Source: SIG77 sp045589595
GTDB taxonomy: Bacteria; Verrucomicrobiota; Lentisphaeria; Victivallales; UBA1829
Assembly: GCA_045589595.1 (NCBI GenBank)
Contig: JAZNPK010000037.1
Location: 58,133-122,132, forward strand
Reading direction: 5' to 3'
Length of the DNA: 64,000 nucleotides
Below, piece after piece: positions 1 to 8,126 of this stretch; positions within the stretch are counted from its first letter, which is position 1; every line of letters starts with the position of its first letter. The position numbers were made by a program, and so were the translations under genes. The notes under the pieces are model-generated. The model made no database searches. It saw nothing but the letters and a program-made list of their open reading frames with translations, and was not told the DNA's origin.

Positions 1-1033
1 TAAGAAAACGGAAAAATTCTGTGAGCCGTATCCATACCGCCGCCATAACAGGAGGATGCCATTCGGCATATCGTCCGGTGAGTCCCTGCAGGAACTGATT
101 GATCGGATCCGGACTGTAATTCAAGGTGAAGTAGTACAGACTGCAGAAGAAGCCGGTAATGGGGATCAGCACAGCAAAAATACTGCCGGATTTTTCGGGT
201 GCGTGAGCAATGATCCGTGCCGATCTGCGCAGAAACAGCGCTGCGGGCAGGGTGAGCAGCAGAATGCCGGGGATCGCCCGGAAAGGAAATGGCCTGGCGG
301 GAACGGACGCTGTTTCAATGGAAACCGGGACCGGTACGAAATCGGTATATCGCGGAATATTCATTTCAAATGATCTGCCGTCCATTTCCACCGTGAAATT
401 CTGATTCCGGTGTCTGAAGTAAAAAAACGCACCGCGTTTCAGCCGCTCCCGGTTGATTTCAACGATCAATTTTTCCTGGGGTGCTTTTGTGGTCGGGCTG
501 ATATAGGCAGACGAATGTTGCGGCAGACCGGCAACGACACGCTGAAGATTGACTCTGCCCGGATCATCCAGTGCGATCCCGCTCGTCTGGGCGATCATAT
601 AGGGATTGACCAGCGGCATGGCACGGCGGGAATAAAAATTGATCCATTCACGCGGATGGATCGAACCCAGAAGCAGATAATTTTTTTCCGGATCCTGACT
701 TTTTACCGTGAATGTGACCGTATCCCGTTCAAAAGGATCGGCAAACAGCGTCAGAAGAGCGACAGACGGCACATATACTGCAAGTGTCAGCAGCAGCGGC
801 ACGATCCGGGTGCAGTACCGCTTCAGATCTTTCCGCATCCTGTACATGATGGCGGTCCAGATCAAGCCGAGTGGAACGGTCAGGAACGCGAGGAAGACCC
901 AGCGCCGTTCCGTTCGCAACAGATCCGGCACCCGGAAAGATAAACTCAAAGTCAATGTCAGCAGAAAGCCGGAAACGAGTACGATCGCAGCAGGTACGAG
1001 CCATTTTAAAAGTTGTTTTTTGTTTACAGCCAT
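1..1033 (-). CDS. Polytopic membrane protein, GT-C-like, incomplete at left edge
   Basis: The complement is open from an ATG at 1033-1031 to the window edge (344 codons), so the C-terminus is missing. There is a transmembrane segment near residues 10-28, another two before residue 100, and then a soluble stretch of about 120 residues. Hydrophobic segments follow, and then a loop reading SPDPINQFLQG with EWHPP further on. A D-x-x-Q followed by W-H-P-P is what I recall from polytopic glycosyltransferase or O-antigen-like membrane proteins; that assignment is inference. The start lies inside the end of the CPBP protease gene (10 bp overlap), so the two are probably co-transcribed. No substrate can be read from the fragment. 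Confidence 0.6.
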   Translation of the reverse strand, partial: MAVNKKQLLKWLVPAAIVLVSGFLLTLTLSLSFRVPDLLRTERRWVFLAFLTVPLGLIWTAIMYRMRKDLKRYCTRIVPLLLTLAVYVPSVALLTLFADPFERDTVTFTVKSQDPEKNYLLLGSIHPREWINFYSRRAMPLVNPYMIAQTSGIALDDPGRVNLQRVVAGLPQHSSAYISPTTKAPQEKLIVEINRERLKRGAFFYFRHRNQNFTVEMDGRSFEMNIPRYTDFVPVPVSIETASVPARPFPFRAIPGILLLTLPAALFLRRSARIIAHAPEKSGSIFAVLIPITGFFCSLYYFTLNYSPDPINQFLQGLTGRYAEWHPPVMAAVWIRLTEFFRFL

Positions 1034-1752
1034 TTCAGGATCCATGTTGAAGTGATAAGCCATACGAGCGACAACGCATTATGCGTCATGTGCATCAGGG
1101 TCGGGGTGAGAATGGTATCTGTTTCGTTGTATGCTTTCTGAAGCAGCTGCCCCATCGCAAACAGCGGCAGAAATTGCAACGTATTCCAGTGCATCGCAGC
1201 GAAACACAGACTTGTGATCAGCCCCGCCCATTCCCGGTCAAGTTTAATCGAGAGCGTCCGGAATATGGCACCGCGGAACAACAGTTCTTCCGCCAGCGGA
1301 GCAAGCAGGACCGCAGAGATCAGCACCATAACGATCACCTCGGAATTTCCCTTAAGCACGATCTGAACAAGCGGCTGGGGCGGAAGATGCAGATTGAACG
1401 TGACCTTGATGATATGTACCGCCCAGGTGACAAGCATCAGTATGACAAACATATTGCCGAAGCGGCTCGCGGTGTCGCGGATGGAAAAGCGTTCCGTTCT
1501 GCCGAGACGGAGAAACTGTATCCGTTCCCGCCAGTTTGAAACGGGGGGATCTTCCGCAAGGCCCGGTACGATCCGGAAAAACAGAAACAGGATCAGCAGA
1601 TGGACCGGAAACTGGAACAGGATCAGGAGCAATGTCATACTTTCAATACAGAGATACCGGTTGATAAACTCAAAGATGACCGGAAGAAACAACAGGATGG
1701 AAAGACCTGCCACTGCCCCTGTCAGATCCGGCAGATGTTTCTGCTCCGTCAT
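1024..1752 (-). CDS. CPBP (CAAX/Abi type) intramembrane metalloprotease
   Basis: A 242-residue, mostly hydrophobic protein with about seven or eight membrane segments. The family motifs are present in order: EELLFRG in the second half, then a helix with AAMHWNTLQF, then HMTHNAL near the C-terminus. These provide the glutamates, histidines and asparagine that bind the metal in CPBP proteases. The family cleaves within membranes and is often linked to protein maturation or bacteriocin immunity; the substrate here is unknown. It is first in a minus-strand pair with the GT-C-like membrane protein and diverges from the MoxR operon. Confidence 0.88.
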   Translation of the reverse strand: MTEQKHLPDLTGAVAGLSILLFLPVIFEFINRYLCIESMTLLLILFQFPVHLLILFLFFRIVPGLAEDPPVSNWRERIQFLRLGRTERFSIRDTASRFGNMFVILMLVTWAVHIIKVTFNLHLPPQPLVQIVLKGNSEVIVMVLISAVLLAPLAEELLFRGAIFRTLSIKLDREWAGLITSLCFAAMHWNTLQFLPLFAMGQLLQKAYNETDTILTPTLMHMTHNALSLVWLITSTWILKWL

Positions 1753-1884
1753 TGCTGTTTCCTTTCTGTTTTTCTGTCCTGTCTGATTGATGCTGTTCTA
1801 TACAATGTATCACAGAAACGTTTTTTCAATAGGCAAAAAAACAAAATTCTGCATTTTCTGTCTATCCCACATAACAGAGTCCTC

Positions 1885-1912
1885 TTGACAAATGAAAAAT
1901 CAGAGCTACATT
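1885..1912 (+). promoter_or_regulatory. Candidate sigma70 promoter of the MoxR operon
   Basis: TTGACA at 1885-1890 and TACATT at 1907-1912 with a 16-bp spacer. They lie 38 bp before the moxR start codon in the divergent intergenic region. Read by eye only. Confidence 0.5.
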
Positions 1913-1950
1913 TCATTGCTCAGATAAAAACCAGACCGGAGGTGTTAAAA

Positions 1951-2973
1951 ATGAAACAGGAAGAATTGTTTGAACTGCAGGAAAAAATTTCCGGCGCATC
2001 TATCTTTGTGAAAGCGTTGCGTACCGAAGCCGGCCGCATTCTTGCCGGACAGGAAAAACTGATGAACCGTCTGCTGCTCGCATTGATCGCGGATGGTCAT
2101 GTGCTGCTGGAAGGTGTGCCGGGTCTGGCGAAGACACTGATGGTCAAAACATTGGCGCAGACACTGAACGGAACGTTCTCCCGTATCCAGTTTACGCCCG
2201 ATCTGCTCCCTGCAGACGTGGTCGGCACCAATATTTACAATCAGAACGATCATACTTTCAGCGTGCGGCGGGGACCTGTCTTCGCAAATCTTGTCCTTGC
2301 CGATGAGATCAACCGCGCGCCCGCCAAGGTCCAGAGCGCATTGCTGGAATGTATGCAGGAACGGCAGGCGACCATTGCCGGCGAAACCATCCCTATGCCT
2401 GAACCGTTTCTGGTGATGGCGACGCAGAATCCCATTGAACAGGAAGGGACTTATCCGCTGCCCGAAGCACAGGTGGACCGTTTCATGTTCAAACTCAAAG
2501 CCGATTATCCCACCCGCGATGCGGAACGCACCGTTATCGAGCGTATGGCGCACCCGGAACTGGAACTCAAAGCCATGCCCGTTGCAAAACTGGAAGATAT
2601 TTCCGCCGCAAGACAATGGGTGGATAAAATCTACATCGATGAAAAAATCATTGAGTATATTCTGGATATCGTCATTGCCACACGCCCCCGCCGCCACGCC
2701 ACGCTGTCGCCGCGGCAGAACGGTGTGAAACTTGCCGATCTGGGCGACCTGATCCAGACAGGAGCAAGTCCCCGTGCAGGTATCGCGCTCGCGCTCGCCG
2801 CGCGCGGTCTCGCCTTTATGGAAGGCAGAGCGTATGTCACTCCCGAAGATGTGAAAGAACTCGCCCCCGATGTGCTGCGTCACCGTCTGCTGCTCTCTTA
2901 TGAGGCGGAAGCGGAGGAAATGAGCGCAGATGACATCATTGCACGCATTCTCAACGAACTCAAGACACCCTGA
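1951..2973 (+). CDS. MoxR-family AAA+ ATPase
   Basis: 340 residues from the ATG at 1951, chosen because GGAGGTG lies 7 bp upstream; the frame stays open further upstream but without family similarity. Walker A is GVPGLAKT (Lys61). Walker B and its extension read LADEINRAPAK, and ATQNPIEQEGTYPLPEAQ is the MoxR signature. A C-terminal lid region follows (RHATLSPRQ). MoxR ATPases act as chaperones that mature or activate partners, typically together with DUF58 and VWA proteins as found directly downstream. First gene of a four-gene operon ending at the terminator near 6007. Confidence 0.95.
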   Translation: MKQEELFELQEKISGASIFVKALRTEAGRILAGQEKLMNRLLLALIADGHVLLEGVPGLAKTLMVKTLAQTLNGTFSRIQFTPDLLPADVVGTNIYNQNDHTFSVRRGPVFANLVLADEINRAPAKVQSALLECMQERQATIAGETIPMPEPFLVMATQNPIEQEGTYPLPEAQVDRFMFKLKADYPTRDAERTVIERMAHPELELKAMPVAKLEDISAARQWVDKIYIDEKIIEYILDIVIATRPRRHATLSPRQNGVKLADLGDLIQTGASPRAGIALALAARGLAFMEGRAYVTPEDVKELAPDVLRHRLLLSYEAEAEEMSADDIIARILNELKTP

Positions 2974-2989
2974 TACCCGGAGCCGGATC

Positions 2990-3895
2990 ATGCTTGCAAA
3001 AGATCTGCTTGCAAAAATACGCAGACTTGAGATCCGGACCCGCCGGTTGGTGGACGCTGTGACAGGGGGGGCTTATCACAGCGTTTTCAAAGGACAGGGG
3101 ATCGAGTTCAGTGAAGTCCGGGAATATGCCCACGGCGATGACGTGCGGGATATTGACTGGAATGTGACTGCACGGACCGGTGTGCCTTATGTGAAGAAGT
3201 ATGCCGAAGAACGGGAACTGAACGTGATCCTTGCCGTGGATGTCTCTGCGTCCACCGCGTTCGGTTCTGCCGGTGTGGAAAAAAAGGAGAAAATGGCGGA
3301 GGCAGCCGCAATGCTGGCATTGAGCGCTGTCCGCAATCATGACAAAGCCGGATTGATGCTGTTTACGGATCGGACCGAATTGTATCTGTCACCCCGGCAG
3401 GGGCGGACTCATGTGCTGCGGATCATCCGTGAATTGCTTGCGACGGATACGCAGAACCGCCATACGGGAACCGATCTGCGGTCTGCCATGTCGGTGCTGA
3501 CACGGTCTCTGAAGAAAAAATCCATTATCTTTTTTATCAGTGACTTTGCCGGAGAGATGGACTACGAACAGGAACTCAAGATCCTTGCCGGAAAACACGA
3601 TCTGGTGCTGATCCGCGTGACTGATCCCGTGGAACATCTTCTGCCCGATCTGCCCGGATTGAATCTGACCGATGCCGAAAGCGGTGCTTCCGCCCCGTGG
3701 CAGCCGGGGGGCAGGGCACGGCGGGAATATGAGATCCGGTCCGCTGAATGGCGCTTCGGATTGCAGTCTCTGGCACTCCGGGCAAAAGTCGATCTGATCG
3801 ATCTGTCCACAACGGATGAAGATTCAGCAAGACCTCTGATGGTGTTTTTCCGTCGTCGCGGTAAACTTGGCAGGGGCAGGGGAGGGCGTGCCTGA
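2990..3895 (+). CDS. DUF58 domain protein (VWA-like fold)
   Basis: 301 residues, starting at the ATG 16 bp after moxR; an upstream ATG inside moxR is in frame but out of family. The DUF58 signature with REYAHGDDVRDIDWN is at about residues 45-60. It is followed by a VWA-like segment with AVDVSAST, in which DxSxS-type residues may bind a metal. No transmembrane segment is evident, so it is probably cytoplasmic or peripheral. The stop overlaps the next start (TGATG), which indicates translational coupling. DUF58 proteins are usual partners of MoxR ATPases; the process they serve here is unknown. Confidence 0.93.
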   Translation: MLAKDLLAKIRRLEIRTRRLVDAVTGGAYHSVFKGQGIEFSEVREYAHGDDVRDIDWNVTARTGVPYVKKYAEERELNVILAVDVSASTAFGSAGVEKKEKMAEAAAMLALSAVRNHDKAGLMLFTDRTELYLSPRQGRTHVLRIIRELLATDTQNRHTGTDLRSAMSVLTRSLKKKSIIFFISDFAGEMDYEQELKILAGKHDLVLIRVTDPVEHLLPDLPGLNLTDAESGASAPWQPGGRARREYEIRSAEWRFGLQSLALRAKVDLIDLSTTDEDSARPLMVFFRRRGKLGRGRGGRA

Positions 3896-4929
3896 TGAAT
3901 ACTGAAAAACAGAATGTCAAAAAACGCTGGACATTTTTCCGGGTCATGATGCTTGTCACCGCATTGGTGATCATCGGCGTATTTGTGTTTGCCGGAGCTG
4001 CCTGGCATAAATACCGGCAGGTCTGCAAAAGTAATGCCCCGGTTGAAATGATCGGCACTGTAAGCCGTATCGATCCGGCGGAAAATCCCGGCGAAGCCGT
4101 TATCGGTGATCCGGTTATGTTCGCGCTCGATATGCGTGTGCCGTGGAGTCATACGCCGGATATGATCCGGTATGAGGCTCCGGAAGGGATCCAGATCACT
4201 GCCGGACCTGAATTTATTTTTGAAAAATACGGTTGGGGCGCCAATGTCTGGCGGGCGTTCGTGACCGTTCAGGCGTACCGGGACGGTGATCTCAAACTTG
4301 GTGAAATGGATATCATATTCGATAAGGGCGATGTGATCCGCTGTACGCTGCCCGGACTCAAAGCGGTGCTGTCGTCTGCTGTCGCTGCAACGGACAACAC
4401 CCTCGCTGTTGCGGGAGAGATCCCCCCGCGGGAAGAAACGTCCCCTGCCGGAGCTGTCATCGGGTGTGTGATCGGGCTGCTGATCATTTTGCTGGTCATC
4501 CTGACACTGCGGGATTATTTCCGGCGCCGTTCCCTGCCTGCACCGCCTCTGCCGCCCTGGGAAAAAGCCGTCAATGCCGTGCGCAGACTGCGGGATGCTG
4601 TTCATGCAGGCGCGGTATCGGCGGAAAGTTCCGTGGCAATGCTGACCGATATCGTGCGGCATTATCTGGAAAAACGGTTCTCGCTCCGTGCGGAACGGCA
4701 GACCACTGCAGAGTTCCTGAAAGAACTGGATCAGGACGATTCCCCGCTGCACGACAACGACCGGCGGTTCCTGAAAAAATTTATGGTCGCCGCCGATATG
4801 GTCAAGTATGCCCGGATCCAATCCGATCCTGAAGCATTTGATGCTGCCGCAGACCGCGCCGAAAAACTGATCCTCGGCACTGTTCCCGGCACTGACAGCA
4901 AAAAAGAAAAGAAGGAGGTGGGTGAATGA
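3895..4929 (+). CDS. BatD/DUF4381-like membrane protein of the MoxR operon
   Basis: 344 residues. One transmembrane helix lies near residues 16-38, then an extracytoplasmic beta-rich region to about residue 185, then a second helix at about 183-203. The cytoplasmic tail contains YLEKRFSLRAERQTTAEFL, which resembles the C-terminal segment found in Bat operon DUF4381 or BatD proteins. The start shares bases with the DUF58 stop and the end overlaps the VWA gene by 4 bp. Position and topology suggest a membrane anchor or receptor in the MoxR/Bat complex. The extracytoplasmic domain is not a clear match to BatD, so the name is tentative. Confidence 0.75.
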   Translation: MNTEKQNVKKRWTFFRVMMLVTALVIIGVFVFAGAAWHKYRQVCKSNAPVEMIGTVSRIDPAENPGEAVIGDPVMFALDMRVPWSHTPDMIRYEAPEGIQITAGPEFIFEKYGWGANVWRAFVTVQAYRDGDLKLGEMDIIFDKGDVIRCTLPGLKAVLSSAVAATDNTLAVAGEIPPREETSPAGAVIGCVIGLLIILLVILTLRDYFRRRSLPAPPLPPWEKAVNAVRRLRDAVHAGAVSAESSVAMLTDIVRHYLEKRFSLRAERQTTAEFLKELDQDDSPLHDNDRRFLKKFMVAADMVKYARIQSDPEAFDAAADRAEKLILGTVPGTDSKKEKKEVGE

Positions 4930-5972
4930 TCGACTTCGCATATCCGTTTCTTCTGCTTCTGCTGTTGGCGCTGCCGGCGGTCCTGCTGATCTCGTGGCGC
5001 AGAAAAGAACCGTCCCTGCGTGTGCCGTTTCTCCCGCTTTTTCAGCGGAAGGATGCAGATGGAAAGATCGTCCGCACTGTGGATCTGCGGCGGCTTGTAC
5101 CGTTCCTCTGTTACACGCTCGCTGCCGTGCTGATCGTATTTGCACTGGCGCGTCCCCGCTCCGGCAGGGAGGTGTTGAGATCCGCTACGGAAGGGATCGA
5201 TATCATCATCGCGCTGGACATTTCCGGCAGTATGCTCTCTTATGATGCACCGGCGGGTTATTCCCGGGACCGGATCGCACAGAAAATTTCCAACGGCGTG
5301 CTGCGCGACCGGATCAATACGGCAAAGACTGAGATCGCCGCCTTCATCCGGTCCAGACCCGGTGACAGGATCGGGCTGATCCAGTTTGCTGACGGACCGG
5401 ATCTGGTTTGTCCGCCGACACTTGACCATGCGTGGCTGCTGTCAGTTCTGGCGTCACTGAAACCGGAACCGGAAATGCTCGGCACCCGTACCGGTATCGC
5501 CGCTCCCCTGGTGGAGGCGGCTGACAGCCTCAAGGCGTCACCCAATGCCATTATCGTTCTTTTTACGGACGGCAGGGACAATGTGGAAGCGCCCGTGACG
5601 CCGGACGGTGCGGCAAAACACGCGGCAGACCGGAAGATCCGTATCTATACCGTCGGGATCGGTTCCGGAAATACGTATGTGATCAACAACGGACTTTTCG
5701 GCGGCGCGTATCTGCAGCCGGTGGAGGATGAATTTGATGAACCGCTTCTCAAGCGTATCGCATCTGTTTCCGGCGGCAGATATTACACTGCTGCAGATCC
5801 CGCAGGTATGGCGGCTGCCATGAAAGAAATCGACACCATCGAAAAGGTGGAAGGGGAGCGGACCACCACCGTTTATGCAAAGGAATGGTATCCGGCGCTC
5901 GCTCTCGCCGCCGCCGCATGTCTGCTGCTGGGATTTGCACTGCAGCGGTGTTTCCTTTTGAAATTGCCGTAA
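4926..5972 (+). CDS. BatA-like von Willebrand factor A membrane protein
   Basis: 348 residues with the Bat topology: two N-terminal transmembrane segments (about 6-22 and 57-75), a large VWA domain, and a C-terminal helix near 323-340. The MIDAS motif DISGS (Asp98, Ser100, Ser102) is intact, and LFTDGRD supplies the later metal ligands. ATGA overlap with the preceding gene. BatA proteins are inner-membrane partners of MoxR ATPases and have been linked to aerotolerance and envelope stress in Bacteroides and spirochaetes. Last gene before the terminator. Confidence 0.9.
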   Translation: MIDFAYPFLLLLLLALPAVLLISWRRKEPSLRVPFLPLFQRKDADGKIVRTVDLRRLVPFLCYTLAAVLIVFALARPRSGREVLRSATEGIDIIIALDISGSMLSYDAPAGYSRDRIAQKISNGVLRDRINTAKTEIAAFIRSRPGDRIGLIQFADGPDLVCPPTLDHAWLLSVLASLKPEPEMLGTRTGIAAPLVEAADSLKASPNAIIVLFTDGRDNVEAPVTPDGAAKHAADRKIRIYTVGIGSGNTYVINNGLFGGAYLQPVEDEFDEPLLKRIASVSGGRYYTAADPAGMAAAMKEIDTIEKVEGERTTTVYAKEWYPALALAAAACLLLGFALQRCFLLKLP

Positions 5973-6006
5973 AATATCCGGCAGACTGTAAAAACCTCCA
6001 TATTTG

Positions 6007-6039
6007 ATCCTTCTGTCCTGCGGCAGAGGGATTTTTTTT
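6007..6039 (+). terminator. Rho-independent terminator after the MoxR operon
   Basis: A 9-bp stem (ATCCTTCTG paired with CAGAGGGAT, one G-T pair) with an 8-base loop, followed by eight T. It lies 34 bp after the VWA stop codon. Confidence 0.85.
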
Positions 6040-6071
6040 GAAAAATTTTTGATTTGATAACTAAAAATCAC

Positions 6072-6100
6072 TTGAAATGATGATAACTGCTGTATATATT
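6072..6100 (+). promoter_or_regulatory. Candidate promoter of the ROK regulator gene
   Basis: TTGAAA at 6072-6077, a 17-bp spacer and TATATT at 6095-6100. A good ribosome binding site (AAAGGAG, 6115-6121) follows before the ATG at 6129. Confidence 0.65.
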
Positions 6101-6128
6101 TATCTCCGATAACGAAAGGAGATTCAAA

Positions 6129-7277
6129 ATGTTATTGGATGACAAATACGCAAAATCAATTCTTCATGCCCTTTATGAGCATGGTCCCATGACCCGTAAA
6201 CAGGTCATGGAACTTTTGAAAATGCGCCTGAATTCTCTTATCGAAATCTGCAACCGTCTGGAAGAAGAAGATTATATACAAAGGAAAAATAGGGATCAGA
6301 TCCGTAATGTTCCGGTGATGCTCAACCCGAAACGTTTTGCATTTGTGGGTGTGGAACATGCCAAGGACCATGTGCTGTGTGTGCTGCTGGATGTGAACGG
6401 GAAGCGTGTTTCCAGCGCAACATTTCCCCTTGATATTGAACTGGGCGGCAGAGAACGGATGAGTGAGATCGTCCGTATCATCCGCGATTTCAATTCGCTC
6501 CAGCGCGGCTGGGAAATTTCCGGGATCGGTTTTTCCGATATCGGTATTGTGAATACGGAATTGGGGACCGGCGTTTATTCTGTGCATGTTGCCGACTGGG
6601 AAAATATACCTGTCCGCAAGATCCTTGAGCAGGAACTGGGGTTGTTCGCCTGTGTGGTGGACCGTTCCGGAGCCAGTGCTCTGGATCAGCTCCGGACGAT
6701 GCCGGACAGCCATATCGTCCGTAATTCTCTGCAGATATATGTGGGGAACGGTGTCGGCGCATCCATTCTTCAGAACGGCAAATACTGGGGCGCGGAAACG
6801 CCGTCGTCCTGTCAGCTCGGACATACCATTGCTGTACCGGACGGGGAACTGTGCCATTGCGGGAACCGCGGCTGTGTGGAAACACTGGCATCGATCCCGT
6901 CCATTGTGCGTCACGCGCGCGAATTGAGTAAAGGAAAGATCCGTGACGAAGAAGTCTTTTTCCGGAAAGCAGCCGAAGGTGACAGACTTTGTGAACTGGT
7001 TCTCCGTGAAGCCGGAGCTGCGCTGGGCGTTGCCATTGCCAATGTTGTGACATTCACCGCGATCACCAATGTGATGATCCGCAGTGTGTTGTGCAAAACG
7101 AATCCGGTTTATTTCGATGCTGTCCGCGAGGCGATCACAAAGAATGTGATCTACCCCTTCAGCCGCGAGATCACCGTGCAGGTGAACCGTCAGGAGGAGG
7201 ATTGTTCTGCATTGGGTGCGGCATATTACGCCCAGAAGGAATATTTCTCCGTGGAACGCGGTTTCAGAAGTTACTGA
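6129..7277 (+). CDS. ROK-family transcriptional regulator
   Basis: 382 residues. The N-terminal 60 form a winged-helix-like DNA-binding domain (MTRKQVMELLKMR is the recognition segment), followed by a ROK sugar-kinase fold. The zinc motif CHCGNRGC (Cys242, Cys244, Cys249) and the preceding His232 are intact. At the site where ROK kinases carry END plus Ala the sequence reads VVDRSGASAL, so the catalytic Asp is displaced or replaced by Arg179; sugar kinase activity is therefore unlikely. Expected role: a sugar-responsive regulator of the downstream carbohydrate genes. It has its own promoter and is followed after 22 bp by an SDR. Confidence 0.9.
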   Translation: MLLDDKYAKSILHALYEHGPMTRKQVMELLKMRLNSLIEICNRLEEEDYIQRKNRDQIRNVPVMLNPKRFAFVGVEHAKDHVLCVLLDVNGKRVSSATFPLDIELGGRERMSEIVRIIRDFNSLQRGWEISGIGFSDIGIVNTELGTGVYSVHVADWENIPVRKILEQELGLFACVVDRSGASALDQLRTMPDSHIVRNSLQIYVGNGVGASILQNGKYWGAETPSSCQLGHTIAVPDGELCHCGNRGCVETLASIPSIVRHARELSKGKIRDEEVFFRKAAEGDRLCELVLREAGAALGVAIANVVTFTAITNVMIRSVLCKTNPVYFDAVREAITKNVIYPFSREITVQVNRQEEDCSALGAAYYAQKEYFSVERGFRSY

Positions 7278-7299
7278 TTATCAATTGAGGAAAAAGTCA

Positions 7300-8067
7300 A
7301 TGAACATTATCGACCGATTCAGACTTGACGGCAAAAAAGCGCTGGTGACCGGTTCCGGCAGAGGACTCGGCAGAGGTTTCGCCACCGCTCTGGCGGAAGC
7401 CGGAGCCGATGTAGCAGTGATCGATATCCTGCAGGAAAATGCGGAGCGCACAGCAGCAGAGATCGCAGCCGCGACCGGCAGAAAAACGATCTCCATTACC
7501 GCCGATATCAGCAAAGCGGACGATGTGAAACGGATGATCGATCAGGTTGTTGCCGCATTCGGCAGACTGGATATTGCTGTGAACAATGCGGGGATCTCCA
7601 TTCCCATCAAAGGAATCAGCGATATTACGCCGGAGGACTGGGAGAAACAGATGAGCGTGAACCTGAACGGCACCTGGAACTGCATCCGGGAAGAGGGCAG
7701 GGTGATGATCCCCAACGGATATGGCAAGATCATCAACATCGGCTCTATCTGCGGACATGTGATCTGGCCTCATCCCCAGCCGCAGCTGCCGTACAGTGTG
7801 TCCAAAGCAGCCGTGATCCACATGACCCGGGCGGCAGCGGCGGAGTATATCCGCCACGGGATCCGCGTCAACAGCATCAGCCCCGGCGTGACCAAAGTGG
7901 ATGATCTTTTCCCGGAAGTCGTGGAAATGTTTTTCAAGACTGCTCCCATCGACAGGACCGGTATTCCTGCCGATCATCAGGGAGCCGTGATCTTTCTGGC
8001 AAGTTCTGTTTCCGACTTTATGGTGGGACAGGACATTGTGATCGATGGCGGCTATTCCATTATGTGA
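7300..8067 (+). CDS. Short-chain dehydrogenase/reductase (SDR), classical type
   Basis: 255 residues from the ATG at 7300; the frame is open upstream inside the ROK gene, but SDR similarity starts here. The nucleotide-binding motif TGSGRGLG is at 17-24 and NNAG comes mid-protein. The catalytic Ser is in NIGSICG and the Tyr-Lys pair is in YSVSK. It oxidises or reduces a sugar, polyol or sugar acid using NAD(P); the substrate cannot be read from sequence. Its place between the ROK regulator and secreted glycosidase-like genes suggests the first cytoplasmic oxidation step of the sugar pathway. Confidence 0.92.
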   Translation: MNIIDRFRLDGKKALVTGSGRGLGRGFATALAEAGADVAVIDILQENAERTAAEIAAATGRKTISITADISKADDVKRMIDQVVAAFGRLDIAVNNAGISIPIKGISDITPEDWEKQMSVNLNGTWNCIREEGRVMIPNGYGKIINIGSICGHVIWPHPQPQLPYSVSKAAVIHMTRAAAAEYIRHGIRVNSISPGVTKVDDLFPEVVEMFFKTAPIDRTGIPADHQGAVIFLASSVSDFMVGQDIVIDGGYSIM

Positions 8068-8126
8068 TACGATAAAGCAAGACGAGTAAATATGACCCCC
8101 ACACAACCCAAAACAAGGAAAACAAG

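Noticed and set aside
1600..1950. N-terminal extension of the MoxR frame
   Set aside because: The extra 117 codons overlap the CPBP gene and its promoter region, have no family similarity, and a strong ribosome site marks the start at 1951.
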